A stretch of 5,404 bases of DNA from an uncultured Legionellaceae bacterium (GTDB lineage Bacteria > Pseudomonadota > Gammaproteobacteria > Legionellales > Legionellaceae), in NCBI GenBank assembly GCA_903887975.1, contig CAISSD010000135.1, forward strand, positions 1 through 5,404, given 5' to 3'. The position numbers and the translations under genes are program-made. Shown here in pieces: positions 1 to 5,404 of this stretch. Position 1 is the stretch's first letter. Every line of letters starts with the position of its first letter. Under the pieces are notes generated by a model. That model did no database searches. It saw only the letters and a program-made list of their open reading frames with translations, and was not told the origin of the DNA.

Positions 1-240
1 GCAGAGATATTCTTAAAAACTTATCAAGAAGGTCAGCCCATCAACATCAATGGGCGCGATGAAGCCCAATGCGCTCGGTTATATGATGCATTAATTACAA
101 TGAATCCAAAAATTGAGAATAATATTAAAGTCACTGATATGTTATTAGAGTCGAAAAAATTTAATGCCCTAAAAGATCAATTGAAATCATTAAAAAACGG
201 GAATGAAAATTTGGATTCTAATACATTATCTAAGCATTAA
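1..240 (+). CDS. C-terminal end of an unrecognised protein (partial, cut by window edge)
   Basis: Reading frame 1 is open from the first base for 79 codons and ends at a TAA at 238-240; the start lies outside the window. I do not recognise the protein. The visible part is hydrophilic and looks mostly helical, with no membrane segment or obvious catalytic motif; the last 30 or so residues are rich in Lys, Asn, Ser and Leu and end in LSKH. By hand count 75 of 240 bases are G or C (31%), clearly below the neighbouring glmM, which suggests a different origin or weak selection. It is convergent with glmM and overlaps it by four bases. That a 79-codon frame stays open in AT-rich DNA and closes exactly at the end of glmM supports a real gene, but family and function cannot be given. 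A remnant of a decayed gene is also possible. Confidence 0.6.
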   Translation, partial: AEIFLKTYQEGQPININGRDEAQCARLYDALITMNPKIENNIKVTDMLLESKKFNALKDQLKSLKNGNENLDSNTLSKH

Positions 241-1595
241 TCCAAAACACCAATCCGCCCTTCAATCACCCCAATCTCTTGCGCCAAATCCTCCGCATGC
301 CTTTGCACCTGGGCCAAATCCTGCCCCTCCACCATCACCCGCAGCAGCGGCTCCGTCCCCGATGGTCGCAACAACACCCTTCCCACCCCCGAAAGACGCC
401 CATTCAACGCATCCACCGCCTTCATCACCGCCTCATCGCCACACAAATCTTTAGCCCGTTTGGTTTTGATGTTCACCAAACATTGCGGCATCATCACCAA
501 ATCTTCTGCCAACTCACGAAGCGACTTGCCCTGTTTTATCATGATGACCAACACCTGTAATGCCGCAACAATGCCATCTCCCGTGGTGGTCTTATCCAAA
601 CACACAATATGCCCCGAACTCTCACCACCGATTTTCCAATCTTTATTTTTTAACGTCTCCAACACATACCGATCGCCCACATTCGCACGAACAAAAGGAA
701 TATCCAGTGCGGCAAATGATGACTCTAACCCATAATTACTCATCAAAGTGCCAACCACACCACCATGCAATAGCCCCCGTTGATGGCGGTCTTTGGCAAT
801 GATGTACAACAGCTCATCACCGTTCAACACCCGACCCTCATCATCAACCATCACCAACCGATCGCCATCGCCATCCAACGCAATCCCAACATCCGCACCC
901 AGCGCCAAAACCTTGGCTTGAAGCGCTTTGGGTGCTGTTGAACCACAATTTTGATTGATGTTAAACCCATCGGGTTTATCACCAATGGCACTCACATCCG
1001 CACCCAATTCGCTAAACACATTGGGGGCAATCAAATACGTCGCCCCATGCGCACAATCCACCACAATCTTTAACCCCGACAAACGCATCAACGAGGGAAT
1101 GGTCGATTTACAAAATTCAATATAACGCCCCTGCGCATCATTCACGCGAGAAGCTTTACCCAAATGCTTTGAGGCCACAACTTTTAAAGGGTTTGAAAAT
1201 TCCGCCTCAATGGCCAACTCCACCTCATCAGGTAATTTAAACCCATCTGCGGAAAAAAATTTGATCCCATTGTCTTCAAATGGATTGTGTGAAGCACTGA
1301 TCACAATACCCGCATTAGCACGCAATGTTTGTGTTAAATACGCAATACCAGGCGTTGGCATTGGGCCCAGCAATCGCACATCAACCCCCGCGGCCGATAA
1401 ACCTGCCTCCAATGCCGATTCCAACATGTAGCCAGAAATTCTTGTGTCTTTGCCCAACACCACTTTGGTTTTTGAATCTTTAGACAGCACACGCCCAAAA
1501 GCCCAGCCAAGTTTTAGCATAAACTCTGGATTGATGTTGGATTCACCAACCCGACCACGTATGCCATCTGTTCCAAAAAATTGTCGTTTACTCAT
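237..1595 (-). CDS. glmM: Phosphoglucosamine mutase GlmM
   Basis: GlmM interconverts glucosamine-6-phosphate and glucosamine-1-phosphate in the cytoplasm, the step before GlmU makes UDP-GlcNAc for peptidoglycan and lipopolysaccharide. The 452-residue protein is close to the usual family length (about 445) and has all four alpha-D-phosphohexomutase signatures in order: FGTDGIRG near residue 7, the phosphoserine loop ISASHNP with catalytic Ser102, the Mg-binding loop DGDGDR at 241-246, the sugar-binding loop GGESSGH at 323-329, and the phosphate-binding loop RPSGTEP at 410-416. Like other GlmM proteins it should need phosphorylation of Ser102 for activity. The ATG at 1593-1595 is preceded by TAAGG seven bases upstream, and the N-terminal MSKRQFFGTDG fits the family. 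It lies 13 bases after folP and is probably the last gene of the operon. No secG follows, unlike in E. coli; a convergent unknown gene abuts it instead. Confidence 0.97.
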   Translation of the reverse strand: MSKRQFFGTDGIRGRVGESNINPEFMLKLGWAFGRVLSKDSKTKVVLGKDTRISGYMLESALEAGLSAAGVDVRLLGPMPTPGIAYLTQTLRANAGIVISASHNPFEDNGIKFFSADGFKLPDEVELAIEAEFSNPLKVVASKHLGKASRVNDAQGRYIEFCKSTIPSLMRLSGLKIVVDCAHGATYLIAPNVFSELGADVSAIGDKPDGFNINQNCGSTAPKALQAKVLALGADVGIALDGDGDRLVMVDDEGRVLNGDELLYIIAKDRHQRGLLHGGVVGTLMSNYGLESSFAALDIPFVRANVGDRYVLETLKNKDWKIGGESSGHIVCLDKTTTGDGIVAALQVLVIMIKQGKSLRELAEDLVMMPQCLVNIKTKRAKDLCGDEAVMKAVDALNGRLSGVGRVLLRPSGTEPLLRVMVEGQDLAQVQRHAEDLAQEIGVIEGRIGVLD

Positions 1596-1608
1596 TAAAA
1601 AACCTTAT

Positions 1609-2403
1609 TCAATCCAGAGTTAGTACATCCAAAATCTTTAAAACCTGTCGTGTGGCATCCACATCGTGCGTTCGAATCATCTGTATACCTTGCCCTGCTG
1701 CAAACATGGCCACGGCACTTCCTGCAATCACACGCTCATCAACAGGCTTATCCACCAAAGCCCCCAAAACACTTTTTCGAGACACCCCAAGCATGATGGG
1801 GACCTTGTGCTCATGAAACGCTGCCAGGGCTTTTAACAAATCAATATTATGCTGCAGTGTTTTACCAAACCCAATGCCGGGATCAATCCATAAACGCGCC
1901 AAGTCAATACCAGCATTCAAACAAGCGTCAATACGTGCTTTAAAAAAAGCATGGACCGCATCCACCACCGAGCCTTCGTAATAAGGCGCTGATTGCATCG
2001 ACATTGGCGTGCCTTGCATGTGCATCAAACAAACTTGAGCCTTGAGCATGGAGGCCGCTTCTAAAGCACCTGGCTCTTGTAACGCTTTAATATCATTAAT
2101 CAACCCAACACCTGCACGAACCGCTTCTTTCATGACCCCTGGTTTGTAGGTATCAATGGATAATTGCACATCGGTTTCAGCACGCAGTCGCAAAATCACC
2201 GGCATCACCCGATCCAATTCTTCTTGCAAAGAAATGGGCTTTGCACCGGGATTGGATGCCTCTCCACCCACATCAATCCAATCGGCACCCTCGGCAATCA
2301 TTTTTTGGGCGGCAATCAGCGCCTCATCCACATTGATATAACACCCCCCATCCGAAAACGAATTCGGGGTGACATTCAAAACACCCATGATTTTCGTCAA
2401 CAT
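1609..2403 (-). CDS. folP: Dihydropteroate synthase
   Basis: This cytoplasmic enzyme joins 6-hydroxymethyl-7,8-dihydropterin pyrophosphate with p-aminobenzoate to make 7,8-dihydropteroate in folate synthesis; it is the sulfonamide target. With the ATG at 2401-2403 it has 264 residues and the TIM-barrel motifs in order: loop 1 NVTPNSFSDGG (10-20), loop 2 GGEASNPG (46-53), SIDTYK (82-87), INDI (102-105), MHMQGTP (127-133), DPGIGFGK (174-181), SRK (208-210) and RTHDV (244-248). The frame stays open upstream to 2541, but that part lies inside the ftsH 3' end and encodes nothing DHPS-like, so I reject the longer start. The chosen start is four bases after the ftsH TAG and lacks a clear Shine-Dalgarno, pointing to translational coupling. 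The N terminus is short, with only five residues before the MGVLN strand (E. coli has 282 residues). Loops 1 and 2 differ from the textbook NVTPDSFSDGG and ESTRPG. Confidence 0.96.
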   Translation of the reverse strand: MLTKIMGVLNVTPNSFSDGGCYINVDEALIAAQKMIAEGADWIDVGGEASNPGAKPISLQEELDRVMPVILRLRAETDVQLSIDTYKPGVMKEAVRAGVGLINDIKALQEPGALEAASMLKAQVCLMHMQGTPMSMQSAPYYEGSVVDAVHAFFKARIDACLNAGIDLARLWIDPGIGFGKTLQHNIDLLKALAAFHEHKVPIMLGVSRKSVLGALVDKPVDERVIAGSAVAMFAAGQGIQMIRTHDVDATRQVLKILDVLTLD

Positions 2404-2407
2404 GAGT

Positions 2408-4291
2408 CTATTCGGGATCTTTTTTATTCGACGTTTTTGGTTTTTTAACCATGGGTTTATTGAGATCAACCCAACCCTCGGGTGGTGTCGGTGGTTGACC
2501 AGCCATGATTTCAGCCAATTGCTTGGCATCAATGGTTTCATATTTAATTAATGATTCTGCCATCAAATGCAAACACTCGATTTTTTCAGCCAAAATACTT
2601 TTGGCTATTTCATAAGTTCTATCAATAATCGCGCGCACTTCTTCGTCAATATGTTCGGCTGTTTTATCAGAAATTTCTTTATGCTGATTCACCGAACGTC
2701 CCAAAAAGACCTCGCCTTCTTCCTGTCCAAATGTCAACGGACCAAGGGTAGATAAGCCCCAGCTCGTCACCATTTTTCTGGCAATTTCTGTGGCACGCAT
2801 GATGTCGTTTGAGGCGCCGGTTGTGACACCATCACAACCAAATATCATTTCTTCCGCCACTCGCCCACCAAAAAGACTGGCCAATTGGCTTTCTAAACGA
2901 CGTCTTGTATGACTGTAGCGATCTTGTTCTGGCAAAAACATCGTCACACCCAACGCCCGACCACGTGGGATAATGGTAACTTTATAAACCGGATCATGCT
3001 CGGGCACCGACAGCCCCACAATTGCGTGCCCGGCTTCATGATATGCTGTTAATTTTTTCTCATTGTCATCCATCACCATCGAGCGGCGCTCAGCGCCCAT
3101 CATGATTTTATCTTTGGCTTTGTCCAAATCGACCATGGTGACTTTCTTTTGATCCGAGCGTGCGGCAAATAAAGCCGCCTCATTCACCAAGTTTGCCAAA
3201 TCTGCACCCGAAAACCCAGGTGTTCCGCGTGCAATCGATAAAATCTCAACCCCATCGGCCGCCGGTACTTTGGCCAGATGAACTTTCAATATTTGCTCTC
3301 GACCCCGAATATCGGGCAATGGCACGACCACTTGTCTGTCAAAGCGCCCAGGGCGCAATAAAGCCGGATCCAACACATCAGGCCTATTGGTTGCTGCCAA
3401 CACAATCACGCCTTCATTGCCCTCAAAACCATCCATTTCCACCAACAGCTGATTTAAGGTTTGTTCCCGCTCATCATGACCCCCACCAAGACCAGCACCC
3501 CGATGTCGACCCACCGCATCAATTTCATCGATAAAAATAATGCATGGGGCTTGTTTTTTGGCTTGCTCAAACATATCACGCACCCGAGATGCACCAACCC
3601 CCACAAACATTTCAACAAAATCAGAACCTGAAATGGTAAAAAACGGAACCTTGGCCTCGCCAGCCACAGCTCGCGCCAATAATGTTTTACCCGTACCAGG
3701 CGAACCCACCAAAAGTACCCCTCGAGGAATGCGTCCACCTAAATTTTTAAATTTGGTGGGGTCTTTCAAAAAATCCACCAATTCTTTGACTTCTTCTTTG
3801 GCTTCATCAACACCGGCAACATCGGCAAACGTCACTTTAACTTGGTCTTCACCCAAAAGCCTGGCTCTGGAGCGCCCAAAAGACATCGCACCTCGCCCGC
3901 CGCCACCTTGCATTTGTCGCATAAAAAATACCCAAACGCCAATCAACAGCAACATGGGGAACCAATTGATGAAAATATGCAGCAACAAACTCTCTTGTTG
4001 TTTTTCTTGACCATTCACCTCAACATTGTTTTTTAACAATTGACCCAAGAGCGCTTCATCACGCAAGGGCATGTAGGTTGTAAACCGCTGATTGGCACGA
4101 GTCACGCCTTTGATGTAGCGCTCATCTTCAATGGTCACAGCGTTAACTGAGCCTTGTGTGATTTCACGCAAAAACTGCGAATAAGGCATGGGCCTTGCGC
4201 CCACTTGATTCGGCCCCAAATTACTGAACACCGAAACCAAAACAATCGCAATAATGAGCCATAAAAATAAATTTTTTATCATGTCGTTCAA
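2408..4291 (-). CDS. ftsH: ATP-dependent zinc metalloprotease FtsH
   Basis: FtsH is a hexameric inner-membrane AAA+ protease that extracts and degrades membrane proteins and short-lived cytoplasmic proteins (in E. coli, LpxC and sigma-32). From the TTG start it has 627 residues. An N-terminal membrane segment (about 5-25) and a second one (about 102-124) flank the periplasmic domain. Then come the linker MRQMQGGGG, Walker A GSPGTGKT (196-203), pore motif MFVGVGA (Phe229), Walker B IIFIDEID (251-258), the second region of homology ending in GRFDRQ with Arg316 and Arg319, and the zinc protease site HEAGH (His418, Glu419, His422) with the likely third ligand Asp496 in TGASNDI. All catalytic residues are present. 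The start gives MNDMIKNLFLWL, matching E. coli MSDMAKNLILWL, and sits six bases after AAAGGGGA. The Lys-rich C-terminal tail is shorter than in E. coli. It lies 45 bases after rlmE and four bases before folP. Confidence 0.97.
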   Translation of the reverse strand: MNDMIKNLFLWLIIAIVLVSVFSNLGPNQVGARPMPYSQFLREITQGSVNAVTIEDERYIKGVTRANQRFTTYMPLRDEALLGQLLKNNVEVNGQEKQQESLLLHIFINWFPMLLLIGVWVFFMRQMQGGGGRGAMSFGRSRARLLGEDQVKVTFADVAGVDEAKEEVKELVDFLKDPTKFKNLGGRIPRGVLLVGSPGTGKTLLARAVAGEAKVPFFTISGSDFVEMFVGVGASRVRDMFEQAKKQAPCIIFIDEIDAVGRHRGAGLGGGHDEREQTLNQLLVEMDGFEGNEGVIVLAATNRPDVLDPALLRPGRFDRQVVVPLPDIRGREQILKVHLAKVPAADGVEILSIARGTPGFSGADLANLVNEAALFAARSDQKKVTMVDLDKAKDKIMMGAERRSMVMDDNEKKLTAYHEAGHAIVGLSVPEHDPVYKVTIIPRGRALGVTMFLPEQDRYSHTRRRLESQLASLFGGRVAEEMIFGCDGVTTGASNDIMRATEIARKMVTSWGLSTLGPLTFGQEEGEVFLGRSVNQHKEISDKTAEHIDEEVRAIIDRTYEIAKSILAEKIECLHLMAESLIKYETIDAKQLAEIMAGQPPTPPEGWVDLNKPMVKKPKTSNKKDPE

Positions 4292-4297
4292 GTTTAA

Positions 4298-4305
4298 TCC
4301 CCTTT
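4298..4305 (-). promoter_or_regulatory. Ribosome binding site of ftsH, deciding a TTG start
   Basis: On the minus strand the sequence AAAGGGGA lies six bases before a TTG codon (4289-4291). The next ATG (4280-4282) is 15 bases away, too far for ideal pairing. An upstream TTG (4307-4309) precedes the site, so this Shine-Dalgarno would lie inside that reading. This spacing and the E. coli-like N terminus MNDM favour the middle TTG. Confidence 0.75.
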
Positions 4306-4310
4306 GCAAC

Positions 4311-4322
4311 CCTAAATTTAGG
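4311..4322. repeat. Perfect 12-bp palindrome between rlmE and ftsH
   Basis: The sequence CCTAAATTTAGG is a perfect inverted repeat with no loop. It starts 14 bases after the end of rlmE and lies six bases upstream of the ftsH Shine-Dalgarno on the minus strand. There is no T tract after it, so it is not an intrinsic terminator, and with no loop it is a poor RNA hairpin. Its form would suit a dimeric DNA-binding protein, or it may be chance. Function is unknown; only the sequence symmetry is observed. Confidence 0.5.
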
Positions 4323-4336
4323 ATGAATATGGTTAA

Positions 4337-4957
4337 CTATAAAGGATATCCGCTGCCGAGCAAATAGGTTTCTCGCGAACGTGCACGCGAAGCCTCCGGC
4401 TTTCGAATCACAACACGCTTAAAATCTTTGCGAATTGCTTTAACCAAGTCATCAAAGCCTGCACCATGAAACAATTTCATCAACAAAGATCCTCCTGGTT
4501 TTAACATGGTGTGCGCCACATCAAACACAAGCTCTGCCAAGCCCATGGCTCGTGGGATATCAACTGCATCATGGCCACTCATGTTGGGCGCCATGTCGGA
4601 GAGCAACACATCCACGGTTTTTTTGGGCACCAAATCCATGAGTTGCGCCAACACCGCATCATCAGAAAAATCACCTTGAATAAAATCAACGCCCACAAAC
4701 GAATCCATGGGGAGTAAATCCAAGGCCACAATTCGTCCGCGCCCATCAAGTTTTTCTGCAACGTATTGTGTCCAACCGCCCGGTGCCGCGCCCAAATCCA
4801 CCACGGTCATTCCAGGCTTTAGTAAGCGCTCTTTAACATCGATTTCTTTAAGTTTATACACCGCTCGACTGCGATAACCTTCTGCCTGTGCTTTTTTAAC
4901 ATAAACATCATTAAAATGCTCTTGTAGCCAACGCTTACTGCTGTTTGAATGGGCCAT
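4337..4957 (-). CDS. rlmE: 23S rRNA (uridine-2'-O-)-methyltransferase RlmE (FtsJ/RrmJ)
   Basis: RlmE uses S-adenosylmethionine to methylate the 2'-OH of a uridine in the A loop of 23S rRNA (U2552 in E. coli), a late step of 50S assembly. The 206-residue protein has the full length of the family (209 in E. coli). It shows RWLQEHF at 9-15, the SAM-binding motif I DLGAAPGGW (54-62), DLLPMD (80-85), SDMAPNMSG (120-128) and SRARSRE (190-196). The catalytic residues Lys35, Asp121, Lys161 and Glu196 match Lys38, Asp124, Lys164 and Glu199 of E. coli, all shifted by three. The start ATG (4955-4957) is fixed on the upstream side by an in-frame TGA at 4961-4963. The Shine-Dalgarno is poor. It is first in the minus-strand operon and is followed after 45 bases by ftsH, the partner it is coupled with in E. 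coli. Confidence 0.97.
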   Translation of the reverse strand: MAHSNSSKRWLQEHFNDVYVKKAQAEGYRSRAVYKLKEIDVKERLLKPGMTVVDLGAAPGGWTQYVAEKLDGRGRIVALDLLPMDSFVGVDFIQGDFSDDAVLAQLMDLVPKKTVDVLLSDMAPNMSGHDAVDIPRAMGLAELVFDVAHTMLKPGGSLLMKLFHGAGFDDLVKAIRKDFKRVVIRKPEASRARSRETYLLGSGYPL

Positions 4958-5067
4958 GGTTCACGAAAATACCAAAAAAAGACCTTAATGATACTAAAAA
5001 ATGCTACTGTTTCCCAGACAAACATGCGATAATCCGTCATCATTTTTGAAACAAGATACGAATTACC
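4958..5067. promoter_or_regulatory. Divergent intergenic region between rlmE and yhbY
   Basis: This 110-bp AT-rich gap must hold the promoters of both transcription units. The plus-strand side has a good extended -10 (listed separately). On the minus strand I see only weak candidates: TATCAT at 4988-4993 without a recognisable -35 at proper spacing, and TTGTTT at 5048-5053 followed 17 bases later by TATCGC. The second would overlap the yhbY -10, so the two promoters could compete for polymerase. No convincing heat-shock promoter for rlmE-ftsH could be assigned by eye. Confidence 0.5.
5025..5033 (+). promoter_or_regulatory. Extended -10 element of the likely yhbY promoter
   Basis: TGCGATAAT combines the extended -10 dinucleotide TG with GATAAT, five of six bases matching the sigma-70 consensus. 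The -35 position (about 5005-5010, TACTGT) is poor, which extended -10 promoters tolerate. Transcription would start near 5040 and leave a leader of about 28 bases before the yhbY ATG. Confidence 0.45.
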
Positions 5068-5334
5068 ATGAAGCCCAATCAAAAACAAGCACTTAAAGCC
5101 CAAGCGCATCACCTCAATCCAGTGATTTTAATCGGCAACAAAGGCTTAACGCCTGCGGTCATTGAAGAAACCGACATTGCGTTGAAAGCTCATGAATTGA
5201 TAAAAGTCAAAATGAATGGTGCAGAAAAAGCCGATCGTCAAATCATGGCACGTGAGCTTTGTGAGCAATTGAGTGCTGAATCAATCCAATTGATTGGCAA
5301 TACATTGATTATGTATCGAAAGAATTTGGATTAG
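5068..5334 (+). CDS. yhbY: Ribosome assembly RNA-binding protein YhbY (CRM domain)
   Basis: The 88-residue protein is a single CRM (chloroplast RNA splicing and ribosome maturation) domain. YhbY of E. coli associates with pre-50S particles and is thought to help 50S assembly. The signature loop GNKG (residues 23-26, the GxxG RNA-binding motif) lies in the context ILIGNKGLTPAV. Other matches to E. coli YhbY are KQ...LK near the N terminus, HELIKVK in the middle, and IQLIGNTLIMYR near the end. It is somewhat shorter than E. coli YhbY (97 residues), lacking the basic C-terminal tail. The ATG has only a weak AAGA 11 bases upstream. It is divergent from rlmE, as in E. coli, which puts two 50S maturation factors back to back. 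Confidence 0.95.
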   Translation: MKPNQKQALKAQAHHLNPVILIGNKGLTPAVIEETDIALKAHELIKVKMNGAEKADRQIMARELCEQLSAESIQLIGNTLIMYRKNLD

Positions 5335-5404
5335 GTGTTGGCGGCTTTGGGCCAAGCGCATCATCTTCGACTTCTTTAAAAAATCTATGGTTTGATTGTT
5401 CCAC
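5309..5404 (-). CDS. Possible C-terminal end of an unrecognised protein (partial, cut by window edge)
   Basis: Read from the right edge, one minus-strand frame is open for 31 codons and ends with TAA at 5309-5311. It encodes an acidic stretch (KEVEDDALG) followed by a Pro/Asn-rich tail ending in NSFDT, which looks like a natural flexible C terminus. It would overlap the end of yhbY by 26 bases, tail to tail. A second minus-strand frame is also open here, so openness alone is weak evidence, and I do not recognise the family. It does not resemble the end of GreA, the convergent neighbour of yhbY in E. coli. Confidence 0.35.
   Translation of the reverse strand: MEQSNHRFFKEVEDDALGPKPPTPNPNSFDT

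Noticed and set aside
203..802. Proline- and histidine-rich plus-strand frames opposite the end of glmM
   Set aside because: Antisense shadows of glmM; the proline runs come from the C-rich complement of Gly- and Gly/Arg-rich coding sequence.
2404..2541. N-terminal extension of folP into ftsH
   Set aside because: It would add 46 residues unlike any DHPS N terminus and lies entirely in the ftsH coding end; the ATG at 2401-2403 fits better.
3160..4010. Long plus-strand open frames (3160-3534 and 3540-4010) opposite ftsH
   Set aside because: They lie wholly antisense to a clearly conserved gene, have low-complexity Pro/His/Ser-rich translations and no ribosome binding signals; they mirror ftsH codon use.
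4292..4309. ftsH start at the upstream TTG (4307-4309)
   Set aside because: It has an AGGG directly adjacent with no spacing, and the strong Shine-Dalgarno would lie inside the gene.
5030..5055. Heat-shock (sigma-32) promoter for rlmE-ftsH, starting from CTTGTTT on the minus strand
   Set aside because: The -35-like half has two mismatches and no CCCCAT-like -10 occurs at the required spacing.
4819..5112. Minus-strand frame covering the start of rlmE and the intergenic region
   Set aside because: It runs out of frame through the conserved rlmE N terminus and across the yhbY start; no recognisable protein features.
5338..5355. Inverted repeat TTGGC / GCCAA after yhbY as a terminator
   Set aside because: The stem is only five pairs with an eight-base loop and no T tract follows.

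Overview
The window carries a compact block of conserved bacterial housekeeping genes, probably from a gammaproteobacterium. Four genes run leftward on the minus strand in the order rlmE (ftsJ), ftsH, folP, glmM. The small RNA-binding gene yhbY runs rightward, divergent from rlmE. The same order is known from E. coli and relatives, and RlmE and FtsH align nearly end to end with the E. coli proteins as I remember them. Coding GC is moderate (roughly 45-50% where I sampled it). A Legionella/Coxiella-type lineage is possible but cannot be shown from this sequence.

Layout: positions 1-240 hold the C-terminal end of an unrecognised AT-rich plus-strand gene. It meets glmM tail to tail, and their stop codons overlap in one TTAA. 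Then, reading leftward from the divergent promoter region (4958-5067), come rlmE (4337-4957), a 45-bp gap with a perfect 12-bp palindrome and a strong Shine-Dalgarno, ftsH (2408-4291, on a TTG start), folP (1609-2403, four bases after the ftsH stop) and glmM (237-1595, 13 bases after folP). On the right, yhbY (5068-5334) is followed by a possible minus-strand gene end (5309-5404) that overlaps it tail to tail. There is no gene-free stretch over 300 bases and no tRNA, rRNA, CRISPR, insertion sequence or clear intrinsic terminator.

The block joins ribosome maturation (RlmE methylates 23S rRNA, YhbY binds pre-50S particles), membrane and cytoplasmic proteolysis (FtsH), folate synthesis (FolP) and the phosphoglucosamine step toward UDP-GlcNAc for peptidoglycan and lipopolysaccharide (GlmM). 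Tight spacing suggests that rlmE-ftsH-folP-glmM is one transcript.

I found no convincing new multi-gene system. The points most worth a second look are the altered substrate loops of dihydropteroate synthase, the TTG start of ftsH, the palindrome before ftsH, and the unknown AT-rich gene replacing the usual downstream neighbour of glmM.
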